This document shows, one piece after another, positions 22,729 to 34,266 of a stretch of 64,000 nt of DNA. Position 1 is the first letter of the stretch. Each line of letters begins with the position of its first letter. Made by a program: the position numbers and the translations under genes. This DNA comes from Siderastrea siderea (lineage: Eukaryota; Cnidaria; Anthozoa; Scleractinia; Rhizangiidae): positions 41,047,804-41,111,803 of the forward strand of contig OZ034971.1 in NCBI GenBank assembly GCA_964030785.1. Reading direction: 5' to 3'. Under the pieces are notes generated by a model, which saw only the letters and a list, made by a program, of their open reading frames with translations, ran no database searches and had not been told where the DNA came from.

Positions 22729-25085
22729 AAAACCTCACTCGCAGCCATTTTCATAAAACTGAAAAGTTCAGAAGTCACATAAATTATGTTTGTAATAATA
22801 CGTGTAATAAGGACAAAAATTAAGGTGTAGACTGATACAGACGAGGAATTCCCGTGCGCTAGCACAAAGTAAATAGATGATTAATGTCAGATCCTCGAGA
22901 AAGTAGACTGTAAATAGTGTTCATCTAAATCACGAGCAAACTTTAAAAACTCTATACCCTTGCGCAGATGAAAACGTCTGAAGTAGGGGTCCCACATACA
23001 GTATTTTCTTGATTATACGCCGAGAGCGTTCATTAGACCCAGCGTTCAGATGATAGTTCATCCGTTTTTAGACCAATATCGATGGTCTATCGTAATGACT
23101 GAAATCGATTTCGTCTTGAATTTCATCGATATCGATTTCATCTTGAATTATACGAAACGAAACGTTAATAGTTTGCATACTCGCCCCCCCCCCCCAAAAA
23201 AAAAAAACAAACAAAATTTTGACAAGAGCAGCAATTATGGATTGTGATAACTATGTGGTGGTCTACTATCCAAGGGGGTAACACTCCTTGTCTCATTTTC
23301 TCGAAGAGGGGGTGCATTTCCCCAGGAAACATTTTACGGCTGTTTACCACTATATTAACTCAAATGTTATTTAATATGATCTTCAAGTCTTTTTTATATT
23401 GTTTTATTCTACAACATTTCAAAATAACATAAGACTATTCAACTGATTGTTATTTAACCATACTTGTACAAGAATGTAATTTTCAGACTTTGTTTAATAA
23501 GATTTCAAGACCATCGCTGTTTCTACTCACGTTTGTTATTACATTAATGCATCATTTTACCATGTGAGAATAGAAGCACAAAAAAAGTATCGCCCTGATT
23601 ATGCTATGGTATCCCGTTTCGACTGTTGTTTGAGCTAAATCACAGAAAAAAAAACAACCATCTTCTTATTCGATAGCTAGTTACAGTCATACAGTCAGGA
23701 AACACAGATTTTAACCAGTTTATCCAATGTCCATATTTTATTGCGGACACTTTACCATTTCAGAAATTTTACCCACTACCCACAATTCATTACTTCATAA
23801 CTCTTTTTATCTCGATACTTGGTCGCTCAAAAAAGATGTGGTCTTTAATCCCTTCGCTCTAAAGTAGGATACTTTTAACCAACAAAAAAAGGAAAAATCA
23901 TACATTTTTTCCCTGGAATATGTTTAAAAGGGTTTTGACTACCACCCCACCAATAATGCCGGGGATGCTCACTCTTCGTTCCCATCCCCTTCCTCCCTGG
24001 TTCCTTTCCTCCGCTGGTGCTACACGTTGTGGCTGGGCGCCCAAGGTTAGTTTTGCTTAACAGAAGCATGACTTGCTTTAATATACAGCTATTTAAATTA
24101 AGGTTTTCGGGTTAACTCAAGCTTACGCGACGAGACCGAAGGGTGGTGTGGGTAGCTGCAAATTTTAGTCTTAGTTTCACGGTTGTGACATCCAAGTTGG
24201 TCAGGAATTTCCTAGTGCAAATAATAACTGGGCACCATCCGATTATTGTCGCGATAGTCATGATTCGGTTCTCAATTTTCCGGTTGTTAGTACTTGTTAT
24301 AGAGTGCGAAAAGGTCATGTTCCATATTTTTTTCATGCTGCTGTTTTTCCAACTTCTAATTTACATACCATGCACGCGCACCCAGGTATTTTAATTTTGC
24401 AGTTTTAACCGAGCAGACAAAAGGATGAGTGGGATTAAGAATCACGTTTCAAATGAGTGCTCTAGCTGAAAATCATCCTTTTAGTTTTTTTTTTCATACT
24501 ATAAAAATTCAGCTATGTAAGCAAGCAAGGTACTGCTCATTTTGGTGAACTAAGGCACAAAAATCCCATATTTCCCTGCGGTCTTGTCGCGTAAGCTTAA
24601 GTTTTAAGTTTAAGTTTATTAATACTTTATACCAACTGTACAATAATATAATACATGAGAAAAATAACTAAATAAATAAAAGTACAGTAGGTAAAGGGAA
24701 GCAATAGGGGAAAGCTGAATTCCCATATAACAACTACTCTCCTGAGTAAAAGATAAATACTAATATTTACAAGATTTTGCGTAAATATAAAATTATAATA
24801 ACATAAAATAAAAGAAAGAAAAAATGTTACAAAATAGATAACTAAAAAATAAAAAAATAAAAAAAGAAATAAATAGATCTAGTATAATAAGGGAAATGTT
24901 TACTGAAATAGCCGTATCATGCCATTGCCGTGCCCAAATGAGTCAACAAATACGTTTCAAAAGTTGGTTGGTCAGTGTCTTGCTTTGGTTAAGTTCAGCT
25001 AATAAATTCGAATGCTGAAACCAAGTCGTGCTACAGCCGTCCTACAATCGAGTCAGCTTGGCAAGGCTGCGGCGCGGCGTTTGAA
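22729..25085. repeat. Segmental duplication, copy 2 (split by two inserts)
   Basis: Block 1 (22729-22842), block 2 (about 23829-24085) and block 3 (about 24915-25085) match 21061-21600. Relative to copy 1, about 986 bp (22843-23828) and about 829 bp (24086-24914) are inserted. The first insert has no open frame of note, a poly-C/poly-A run at 23185-23207 and short ATCGAT-rich direct repeats near 23070-23145. The second contains the TIR element at 24116-24601 followed by an A/T-rich tail. Confidence 0.8.
24116..24601. mobile_element. 486-bp TIR element inside the second insert
   Basis: The ends CTCAAGCTTACGCGACGAGA and the complement of TCTTGTCGCGTAAGCTTAAG form imperfect inverted repeats of about 28 bp. 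TTAA precedes the left end and TTTTAA follows the right end, so TTAA targeting is possible but not clean. The element is too short for a transposase; an overlapping pair of 74- and 83-residue frames has no recognised domain. Confidence 0.6.
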
Positions 25086-25969
25086 AGGGGCCTCAAATTC
25101 ACTTTAATACAAGACTCCCCGCTACAAAAGGGATACCGAAGTTCGTAAGTTCTGATAATATTATAGATATTTGCTATTTAAAAGTTACAAAATACGATTG
25201 TTAAGTAACATGATTCTCACACTTCATTCCCGCCAAAAATACACGTCACGAGCGTGACGGGACGTGTTGGTTAACATGTGGTCGTGCTTACTCAAACGTA
25301 GCACCGATAATTCGATATTTCTGTGTTTTCCCTGACGGTTTGAGTCATCAGGATTTTACTGATATATATTTTGAAACTTACAAAATTGTTTGAAATCCAG
25401 TAAGAAGTATGACTTGTGAAAAACAAGTCAGCAAGGAAAAGCTCGACAAGTCACGTATTGTGTAACTAGCACATTTCTTTTTTCTTGCGTGAGCGGTTCG
25501 TCGTGCATGACAAATGCGCATGTGAGCACGCTTTTCCAGAAAACATCATCGCTTCTGCTTGACGTCATGGAGCAAAGTGTCCAAAAAATAAAGCCAGAAA
25601 CAACGCACGCGATGACATAGGGTGAGCCGTGTTGTGCACACTTATCCAAAAATGCAAAAGTTACTGCAAGAAACTTGTAAAAAAGGAAAGGAAAGGAAAA
25701 TGTACAATTCTAAAAAAACAGCCTGCCAAAATTTGATTGCCATGGTAACGCCAAATTTACTGAACAAGGACAGGGAACAAGGACTTGCTTACGTATTAAA
25801 AAGTCGTAAGCGTCCAAAGTCCACTCGAGCAGAATAATCAACCCCCGATCCGGTCTGAATAGGGTTAATGGAAACGGGTTTTAGTAAGATAGCAGGGGTC
25901 CACTGTCTGTATTGACCAGTTCCTTGAATTTGTATGCAAACAGATTGGCTTTAAAACATCATCAAAAAG
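25086..25969. other. Gene-free stretch downstream of the NHL pseudogene
   Basis: No supported gene. Short frames at 25428-25649 (minus) and 25622-25837 (plus) have no recognisable content. Confidence 0.4.
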
Positions 25970-26490
25970 TCACACAACAAGTACTTTTCCGGTGTAAGAG
26001 TGCTTACTTTCATAAACTACAGCTATTTTTCCTTCCGTAGTTACCGATAACCCTCGTACTGTATGAATTTCTTCTGCATTAATTTCAATACTTCGGATGA
26101 ACGTGCCATCTTTGGTGAACACTTGAAAACGCAGGATGCCTTCTTCTTGCTTTTCACCAGCGACCACGACTTGTTCACTAGGCCAGTGATATGTCAATCT
26201 AGCATTGAGAGAAGATCCCTCAACCTTAAAATCGTAAAGATGTTCTCCCATTTCACTGATAACGTGAACAGAGGGATCGCTTCTGTTCATTAACATAATT
26301 CTGCCATCATTAGCAGCACTTATACAACATGGATCCTTCAAACGACTTTCCTGAAAACTGCGCACAAACTGCCCGTAGGTTTCAAACACGTCAATAACAC
26401 GTACAATTTCTTGGCTATATGCTCCCTGTTCTTGGATACACGGCATGGTCTATGCTCTTGTCTGTATCTCTTCAATGCCAGCACTTTGTT

Positions 26491-29400
26491 TTTTTTTTTT
26501 TTTTCAAGATGTTTTTTTTTTTTATTTCAAACATTACGTTATTTACAGATACAAAAGCTTTACATTTAAGACGATAAGTATACAAAACAGAAAAACTGAG
26601 GTAAATAGACAACTATGACGACTACAAAGACTAATTACGGGAAAAAAAGAAGCAGAAAAAAAAAACAATAATAAAATAAATAAATAAAATAAAGTGCCTT
26701 ACGAAATTTCACCGAAAAAAGATTTAGAGTTGAATTTGAGACTTTGAGCTACTTTTTTCGGTAGATATTTTATCTTTTAGGAGGGCTAGGAAGGTTTCGA
26801 AGTAGTAGTGTTGTTCATCTTTCGAGGCAGTGTAGATATAGTATTTAGCAATAAGTACACAGAGGTTTAAGCCAAGTCGCAAAGGAGAGTTAATTGTAAA
26901 ACCATAGATAATGTTTTTCTCGTGTAACTCAATGGAATCGTCATTTTTGACGTTCCACCACGTAGCAAACGTATTCCAGAAAGCCTGAACATTCGGACAA
27001 GAGACAAAAAGATGTCTCAGAGTTTGCGTTTGCGTGCATAGGTGACATTTATCATGATCCTTGATTTTATCCCTGTAAAGGGTGGAATTGGTTGGTAAAA
27101 TATGGTGGATAATTTTGAATTGGAAGATAGAAAGTCGAATGTCTTTTGTTACTTTAAAAGGAATATCGTAGATAGCGCGTATTGTGCTATCGTCCAGGCT
27201 CAATTGCCTCATTCTTCTTTCTGCAGTCGGAGTTTCAAACTTTTTGTCTATAAGAATTTTGGTAGCCACTTTGCATGACAATTTACCGATATCTATCTTC
27301 TGGTTATGATCCGATTTGCGCTGCGCTTCGTCAGCAGAGCTTTTTAAGAAACGGATCCAACTGGCGGGTATGGCATTACATAAACCACAGTACTTAAGAA
27401 ATGTTGTTTTGATTTGGAATTTAGTATAGAAATCATTAAATGTTAAGAAGTTGTTTCCACAGAAGATATCTTTGATTCGGACGACTCCCGATTCGTGCCA
27501 TTTTCTATAATACACGGAGAAGCCTTCAATTTTGATAAAAGAGTTGTTCCATATGATTTCATTAAATATTTGTTCTTTTGTTTCTGGAGTGTGTTGGTTA
27601 ATAGTCTGCCAGATGTAAAATACGTCTTTGTAAAAGTCAATTGGAATATCTATTTTAAGCGATTTTAGGTTATAGTTGCATTCGAATAGGAAGGGTCCTC
27701 CTAAATGCTTTATATATGATAACGGTATGTGACTCCAGCATGCATTAAGATTACTTTCATGTAATCTTCGTATCCAGGAGACTTTCAAAGCTTTGGTAAT
27801 AATATCAAAGTCCGGTAGATCTAAGCCACCTTTTGTTTTTGGTCCTATCATTGTCGTGTGCTTTATTTTAGCAGGTTTACTGTTCCAAACAAAATCGGAA
27901 ATGATTTGTTTTACCAAGACTGGAAAGTTTGGCGGAAAAGACAGCGTTGATGTGTTATAGATGAGTTTCGATAGCCCGAGGGTTTTGAGGATAGTTATTC
28001 GGCCATACAAAGTGAGGTTTCTTGGAAGCCATATGTTAAGTATGCTTTTCATTGAAGTCAATTTTTGTTCAAAGTTTTTCTTGTAAGAGACTTCCTCGTT
28101 GTAGGTAAAGTCAATACCAAGGGAATTTATCGGTTTTGAGGGCCAAGTAATATCTAAAGGAGCTTCAGGGTTGTGTCTGAGAGCACCTAGCCACATTGCT
28201 TCGGTTTTAGATTTGTTGACTTCTAGTCCAGAAGAGAGCTGAAAAGCGTTCAGTATCTCAAACAGTTTTTCAGCTGAGGTTATGTCGGAAACGAAGGCAG
28301 TCGTGTCATCAGCATATTGCGAAATTTTAAATTCCTTGTCATGAATTTTAATACCTTTGATATATTGATTGTTTCTGATGGCATTGGCTAGGATTTCAGC
28401 GCAGAGGACAAAGAGGATACCTGATAGCGGGCACCCCTGTCTTACGCCTCTTTGCAGATGGAAAAATTCCGACGCGTAGCCATTATTAACGACACAACTG
28501 GAGATGTCGGTGTAGAAGGTTTTTACCCACAAGGTTTTGTTTAAGAAGTTCCAATCGAGCGAGTCAAAAGCTTTTTTGAAATCGATGAAAATGGCGAGGC
28601 CGGGAATGTTTTCTAGGGATGTTACTTTCATTATATCTTGTATAAGTCTGATGTTTTGTCCGATATATCGCCCTTGGATATACCCTGTTTGATCATCGTT
28701 TATGATTTTTGGGAGAACTTTAGATAGTCTGCTAGCTATTGCTTTAGCTGCTATTTTATAGTCTATATTGAGAAGGGATATCGGCCTCCAATTTTCCAAG
28801 TAGAGTCTATTTTTTCGTTTCTTTGGCACTACTTTAATAATGCCTTGTTTTTGGGTTATATTTAGCTTTCCGTGCGTGAAAGCATAATCGAAACTTGAAA
28901 CCATCTCATCGCCTAGTAGTGGCCAGAAGTGTAGATAAAATTCTACTGAAAGGCCGTCGCTTCCTGGGCATTTGTTCTTTGCGCACTCTTTTAATGTTTT
29001 AAAACATTCTTCTTTCGTTAGGGGTTTTTCAAGATCGATTTGTTCAGCGTCGCTTAGACGAATATGTTTTGCATCATCGAAGAAAGTTTTATCATACGAC
29101 CTATCGGTTGGTACGGCGGTGTAAAGATCCGTATAAAATTTTTTTTGGCATTCTAAGATCTCGTTCGCTTGTGTTATTTCTTGATCATCTTGCGTTTTGA
29201 GTCTTGCAATAAAGGAATTGGAATGTTGCCTTTTTTCTAAATTCAGGAAATATTTCGTATTTTTTTCGCCATGCTCGTGCCATCGGGTTCTACTTCTGAT
29301 AATAGCACCATTAGTTCTATACTCCGCGATTTTGTTTAATTCTGATCGAAGTCGATAGAGTTCTATGATATTTTCTTTCGATCTGTTCGTTTCTAAGATT

Positions 29401-30211
29401 TTCATTAAGCGCTCCATGCGACCCGAAAGCTCTTTTTCAATGTTTCTGCGTTCTCTGTTTTTTCTTTTAGAGTACTGAACGCAGAAACCCCTTATTTCCA
29501 TTTTGATCGTGTCCCAAGCAAGGCCTTTGTCTGAAAGATAACTATACTTGTCTTTGAATTGGGGAATTTTTTCTGAAAGTTGGTCAATAAAGTTGTTGTC
29601 TTTAAGAAGAGAGTTGTTAATTTTCCAGAAACCGGGGCCTCTTCGAACATAGTCTTGGGACTGGATTGTCAGGGTGATAGCAGAGTGATCTGTTAAAGTA
29701 GAGTTTTTGATGTTCGTGTCTAAAGCGAGAGGTTTAAGATCTTCAGAAACCATCCAGTAGTCCAATCTGCATTGTACTTTAAAAGCTTTGTCTCGCCATG
29801 TGAATTGTTGTTGATTAGGGTGTTGGCACCTCCAGACATCAAGGAGTTTCAAAGAACTGCATAAATTTCTAATTTCACTAATTACGTTATTCTTCTTGTT
29901 TACGTCGGATCCACCAATTTTATCGCAAGGTGTTAACGCGCAATTGAAATCGCCGCCGACAATCATTTTATGATCTGAGCGATGTTTAAGAATATTGAGT
30001 AAATTAGAGTAAAAATCTTTTTGATCAGTGCTATTGTTAGGGCTGTAGATGTTGCACAGCTGAAATTCAGTATCATGAACAGTTGCTTTGAGTAATAAGA
30101 ATCTGCCATTCTCGTCTGCGATGATGTCATCTACATGAATGGGTAATTTAGGATTGAATAAAATCATTGTTCCTCTGGAGTGATTTGTACACTTTGTTGG
30201 AGTGATTTGTA
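26491..30211 (-). mobile_element. 5'-truncated L1/Tx1-type LINE in NHL copy B
   Basis: The insert runs on the minus strand, in the same orientation as its host gene, and ends in a poly-A tail (T-run about 26491-26521 on the plus strand). CACTTTGTT lies on both sides (26482-26490 and 30212-30220), a 9-bp target-site duplication. ORF1 and the start of the endonuclease are missing, as expected from incomplete reverse transcription. A 22-bp direct repeat (30178-30199 and 30200-30221) sits exactly at the 5' junction and includes a second copy of the CACTTTGTT string. Confidence 0.9.
26724..30167 (-). CDS. LINE ORF2 protein: partial endonuclease, reverse transcriptase, CCHC tail
   Basis: 1147 residues from the first ATG; the frame is open a little further upstream and reads the family SRGTMILFN stretch, so the truncation removes only the first part of the endonuclease. 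Visible motifs are GGDFN (71-75) and TDH (159-161) of the APE-type endonuclease; PGSDG (401-405), NWRPISLLN (459-467), motif A D529 in FIDFKKAFD, RQGCPLS, and catalytic YADD (618-621) of the reverse transcriptase; and a late zinc knuckle beginning CHLC (H and C follow). These place it in the L1/Tx1 group. The frame is uninterrupted, implying a young insertion. Between LNKTL and WVKTFY about ten residues that L1/Tx1 proteins normally have seem to be absent, so this copy may be catalytically impaired in addition to lacking a full endonuclease. Confidence 0.9.
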   Translation of the reverse strand: MILFNPKLPIHVDDIIADENGRFLLLKATVHDTEFQLCNIYSPNNSTDQKDFYSNLLNILKHRSDHKMIVGGDFNCALTPCDKIGGSDVNKKNNVISEIRNLCSSLKLLDVWRCQHPNQQQFTWRDKAFKVQCRLDYWMVSEDLKPLALDTNIKNSTLTDHSAITLTIQSQDYVRRGPGFWKINNSLLKDNNFIDQLSEKIPQFKDKYSYLSDKGLAWDTIKMEIRGFCVQYSKRKNRERRNIEKELSGRMERLMKILETNRSKENIIELYRLRSELNKIAEYRTNGAIIRSRTRWHEHGEKNTKYFLNLEKRQHSNSFIARLKTQDDQEITQANEILECQKKFYTDLYTAVPTDRSYDKTFFDDAKHIRLSDAEQIDLEKPLTKEECFKTLKECAKNKCPGSDGLSVEFYLHFWPLLGDEMVSSFDYAFTHGKLNITQKQGIIKVVPKKRKNRLYLENWRPISLLNIDYKIAAKAIASRLSKVLPKIINDDQTGYIQGRYIGQNIRLIQDIMKVTSLENIPGLAIFIDFKKAFDSLDWNFLNKTLWVKTFYTDISSCVVNNGYASEFFHLQRGVRQGCPLSGILFVLCAEILANAIRNNQYIKGIKIHDKEFKISQYADDTTAFVSDITSAEKLFEILNAFQLSSGLEVNKSKTEAMWLGALRHNPEAPLDITWPSKPINSLGIDFTYNEEVSYKKNFEQKLTSMKSILNIWLPRNLTLYGRITILKTLGLSKLIYNTSTLSFPPNFPVLVKQIISDFVWNSKPAKIKHTTMIGPKTKGGLDLPDFDIITKALKVSWIRRLHESNLNACWSHIPLSYIKHLGGPFLFECNYNLKSLKIDIPIDFYKDVFYIWQTINQHTPETKEQIFNEIIWNNSFIKIEGFSVYYRKWHESGVVRIKDIFCGNNFLTFNDFYTKFQIKTTFLKYCGLCNAIPASWIRFLKSSADEAQRKSDHNQKIDIGKLSCKVATKILIDKKFETPTAERRMRQLSLDDSTIRAIYDIPFKVTKDIRLSIFQFKIIHHILPTNSTLYRDKIKDHDKCHLCTQTQTLRHLFVSCPNVQAFWNTFATWWNVKNDDSIELHEKNIIYGFTINSPLRLGLNLCVLIAKYYIYTASKDEQHYYFETFLALLKDKISTEKSSSKSQIQL

Positions 30212-31553
30212 CACTTTGTTGTTGTCATTTACGGTCAGGTAGTACCATAGAGCGCTGATCAGGGGAAATGTGTAACGCAGGTAGCCTTGACAACTCAACA
30301 CAAAAACGAAAACCTGATCTCTCTCACTGACCCTTCGTTTCGTCTTCTTGTCTTTTTGCTGTACCGTTCCCCTCTGCTCGTTTTGATCCGCGCTCTGATA
30401 TCTCTCTTCTTTTTGCTCGTTCACTCTCTCTACTTTTTGTTTTTTCCCGCGCTTTCTGCTTTACTTTACCAGGAATTTTTGCCGCGATATCAAGAATACT
30501 CATTTCTCTCTTTATGTCGTCATCTTGTTGGTCTTCGAAAGCGAACAAAAAATTGCCACTACTGTCATATCCCTTCAGGTTGTCACTATCCCCTCGGTCT
30601 GCTATAAGATAGTGACCTTGAGTGTTTGTAGTGACCAAATAAACGCGGTGTCACGCAACAGTTCTCTATACCAAGTTTTTTAGACACTCTTGAGTCACGC
30701 AGGGGGTTGATTTTGTCTTCCCCTATATCCACGAAAGGTGAGATCCAGAGATGTACATCTTTACCTGTTGATTGCATGACATCGTACACCGCACGATTCA
30801 GTTGACAGACGGTAGAAATTATTTTCCCCCTTTCATCTTTATAAAAAAGACCTTTGAGGCTCAGGCCTTTTTTCAACTCGACTTTAAAGTAGTTCTGGAC
30901 AGCATGCATAGAGTGCAGAGTCTCGAGGCATTAACTGCACTCTGGTAAGGCACCCTTAAGTACACTGTTAAAAGATAGAGATGACAAGTCACTTACGCCT
31001 CCTACTGTTTGGGCCGCGTCTCTAACATAGTCGCCATGACTCGACATGGAATAGCCGTAATCCGCTCAAAGGTGCTGAGGGCTTCATTGTTGAAAGCATC
31101 GGTAGCTTTTTCACGAGCCAATCTGAATCTTTTTTTCACATGGGAAAACGCCAGTTTGGTTGTTTCGTGTCCATCAACCAGAGTTCTGTCGATAATTCCC
31201 GCAGCGAGGGAGACTGTGGTTACGGTCACTGTGGGTGAAGGCGAGCTCACCTCGTCAATCCCTTCTTCGATTGCCTGTGTTGTTGCCTCACTGCACTCAC
31301 CGCTGGCTTTTCCATCAATCCCTTCATACAAATACTCAAGACCTACTTTAAAGTAGTCTATCGCTGCTAGCAGATCTTTTCTTGCCAGTCCCTCCAACTT
31401 CGACTTGACATCGTCGATACCTCGTACGATGAAGTCAAGATACTTTTGATCTGTCACATCACCTTCCCTCAGCAAGTCTGCAGCCTTATCCCTGCCTTTA
31501 TTGACCAGGACACCAATAGTGGCTTCGAAAACAGCTGTCACAATTGAAGGCAT

Positions 31554-32566
31554 AACTTAAATCCTGATGCAAACAAAAAAGAGCTTTGCACTTTCTTGAC
31601 GGTGTCGCAACACTGAACGGAAAAAAATTTCGAAGAAGTTCGTTTTTAAACTCATTTACTCAAGCATTTACGTGCCCCATTGCACTTACGACGGAATACA
31701 AAATACGATCTTTGTCACGTTGCAAAAATAACCAAAATTCCTCTAAACCCATAAAATCAGTGAATTGTAAAAATAAACACCGCATCTTTTTAAAAGGGCT
31801 TGCCTAAAGCGTTTATCTCTCGAGCTGTCACGCAAAGCAACAATTATTTCCTTTTTTTTTCAGCTCTTCAGAGAAATACGTCACGCGGATGCTTCATTGA
31901 GTCCTAATGCACCACGAGAGTCTTAACGACATTTTACGAAGGAAAAAAGTACAAAATCTACTGATATGAACAATAAAATGAAGTATTAAAGTTATGAATA
32001 ATAACCTTGAACCATGGAACGTTTAAGAATAATCGAAAAGTACGAGAAGCACGAGGTGAAGGTACATAGCTCTCTCTAGCACTTTTCTTGTCCTTAAAAA
32101 CTCGCGCTTGCGTGTCTTTCTTATTTGCGAGCTCGTTTATTGCTCGTGGCAAAAAAAATCTCTGATATCCAGAAGACTAGGTAGAGTTAGATTGTTGGTT
32201 CCTGAATTGTATTTTTTTTAAGAGTAAAGATCTTCATTTTTATTGTGTTAGGGTTTTTTGAGGCGACTGTAGCGTAACAAGTAAAGGAAAAAACTAAATC
32301 AGTTGAAGAACAAACGTAGCTTGCAACCTTGTGTAAATGAAACTTTAACTTTGACCGTTTTGGTTATTTTTGAAAACAAAGTTTGAAAATATGTATTTTA
32401 AGTGTCTGACTTCCGTTTAATTGTAACAACATTTGTGTTGGCTTCCATTTGATTATTTAGGCAAATTTTAAGTACAGGTAATATTATTAAAGTGATAACA
32501 GTTACGTTATTTTAAGGGATTCGTAATAACTTTCCTAGACAACTTTCCGATATACAATTGTACTAA
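31554..32566. other. Gene-free stretch upstream of NHL copy B
   Basis: No supported gene. Together with 32724-34266 it separates the divergently oriented copies B and C by about 2.7 kb. Confidence 0.4.
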
Positions 32567-32723
32567 AGGCGTTCAGATAGTGAAACGCGAGCGAATAATA
32601 ATAGCGAGCGAAAGAGGGGGAAAAACGAGCGGAGACCTAGCCTGTTCCGCAGGCGTCTCCTCGTTTATTCCCGCTCTTTCGCTCGCTATTATTTTTCGCT
32701 CGCGCTCCACTATCTGAACGCCT
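32567..32723. mobile_element. Palindromic MITE, 157 bp
   Basis: It begins AGGCGTTCAGATAGTG and ends with the complement CACTATCTGAACGCCT. Inside, AGCGAGCGAAAGAG on the left pairs with CTCTTTCGCTCGCT on the right. An additional CCTGTTCC..AGG / CCTGGGACAGGCT similarity lies at the centre and right flank. No coding capacity. Confidence 0.8.
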
Positions 32724-33227
32724 CGCCTGGGACAGGCTAAGGGAAGATACGTTTTTTCTTGGGGGGGAAGGGCGGGGGAATTTTGGTATTTTTTTCCCAA
32801 AAAAGTGTTGGCCCTCCCTTCCGTTTTAATAAAAAAAACTCCTGACCCCTACCTTTAGGTGACTGACAAAAGTGCGACCCTCCCCTCACTACTACATGGT
32901 ATGTTCCATGCTGTAGAAACCTCAGAACGTTTCGCTTCTGAACGCAAAGTGTTTGAATATGGATATATCTCGATATTGAATGTGTGCGCGCTGAAACAAG
33001 AAAAATGCGAACAGTCAGTGTGGGATATTTACGTTTTATAGCTGAAGTTTGAATATGGAAGTATTTGAGTACTATAAATGTTTTGAACGTAAAATATCTA
33101 AGGGAAAATACACGCGCTTCTTTCTCCGACTAGCCGGCATTGCTGTTGGTTATTTTACCAGAAAGGTTCATTTGTTTAGCATGAGAAATCTGCCTCTCAA
33201 AAACAAATATTTTCTACATTTCCGACA

Positions 33228-33401
33228 TGGTAGAGCTCATTGTTGGATCTACTAGTAACTCGTCAGAACTAAACGACTCAGGAGATCAGGCAGCGGATAG
33301 CCAACAGCAAGAAGTTGAAGAAACGATACCTGAGTCAAGTACTTCTCGATACGGATGGAAAAGTACACGAGTCCTCCGAGAAAAACTATGTGCCATGGCA
33401 T
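33228..33401 (+). CDS. Possible short polar ORF or terminal exon (57 residues)
   Basis: An ATG frame of about 57 codons reads a Ser/Glu/Gln/Asp-rich stretch ending in a basic RYGWKSTRVLREKLCAMA tail. The composition looks more protein-like than its neighbours, and an AATAAA-type signal follows at about 33435. No splice acceptor that fixes the start was established and no family is recognised. It may be the last exon of a gene, a transposon remnant or chance. Confidence 0.2.
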
Positions 33402-34266
33402 AATATACATGTAGAAATGTAGCCTAGTACCTATAATAAAACACCAAATTAAATCAAAATAGGTGAAAAGAAAAACTTAATCTGTGAGAAAAATGGAAAG
33501 CAACATCACAAAAATTCTCATTAAAAAATTCTGGAAAAGATGTCTGACCCTCCCTTGAATAGCTCACATGAGGTATGGCCCTCCCCTTTTGGTGCTCACT
33601 TTCACTGATGACCCTCCCCTCTGCGGCCCCAGCTCTACCCCCCCCTCCCTTCCATACTTATTCTCGCTCATAAACGTTAGAGACTGTTCTCGAAACGGTC
33701 GGCATGCACACGATTTCTGCCTTTGTAGTCGGGATTAAAACCTTTAGCCTTTGGTAGAATTTATACTGGGCTATATATGTAAAAATGAAACATGGTTTAT
33801 GCAGTCATTATTCTTAGCTGGCAAAATATTGAGAATGATATTTTCCATCCAAGCAAACATCACGTTTTATCAAAGTGATTAAGAGTCGCTGTCCGCAGAA
33901 ATAAAATAAATAATTTCTAAACCCGCGCACACAGTTTTTTTGTCAGTTTTTATGCGTTCTATTAAAACGGCTCCAAGTGAGTCGATAACAAGATCTATAA
34001 ATAAAGGTTCCATTGCGTAGTCGATTAGTAACGGTATTGACCATGTTCATATAATGTTTAATAATAGTTTTCGCTTCACTTATTCGTGTTGTCAACTGAC
34101 GTCAAACCAACGGTGAAATGGTTTCCGTTTTGCGCAACTGGCCAATACATTGCGCAACTTGCTGCCTCCTTGCGAATTTATACTGTTGCGAATATTGCTC
34201 GGTTTAAATAGTTCATAAAATACACTGCGTTCAGTGCTTCTCTCCAACCCATTTAACATATCAATA
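33402..34266. promoter_or_regulatory. Upstream region of NHL copy C with a TATA-like site
   Basis: No gene is seen between 33402 and 34266. CATAAAATA at 34214-34222, about 45-50 bp ahead of the copy C ATG, is the best TATA-like candidate. If used, the 5' leader would be only about 15-25 bases, so the assignment is weak. Confidence 0.3.

Larger units (their letters stand above)
25970..31553 (-). pseudogene. NHL-propeller family copy B, decayed and split by a LINE
   Basis: Read on the minus strand. The N-terminal part (31553-31002) has the family start and the GLARKDLLAAI block. It then shifts frame after the family METRPK position and stops. The next family block (PEC..CLETLHS..AVQNYFKVELKKG, about 30960-30660) contains an in-frame stop where the others have Arg or Met. 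A stretch equivalent to about 20 codons around the WSFGQEGEE position is missing before the first NHL repeat (NTQGHYLIAD, about 30620). The gene is cut at NDNNKV by the LINE (5' end near 30211) and resumes at 26481 beyond the poly-A tail, ending in KVLVV at 25970. The frame damage is outside the LINE, so the gene was probably already broken, or lost constraint long ago. Confidence 0.85.

Noticed and set aside
30780..31020. A 32-bp GTAAGT...TAACAG 'intron' in NHL copy B near 30975
   Set aside because: It is too short to be spliced in animals, other copies have no intron, and it does not restore the frame.
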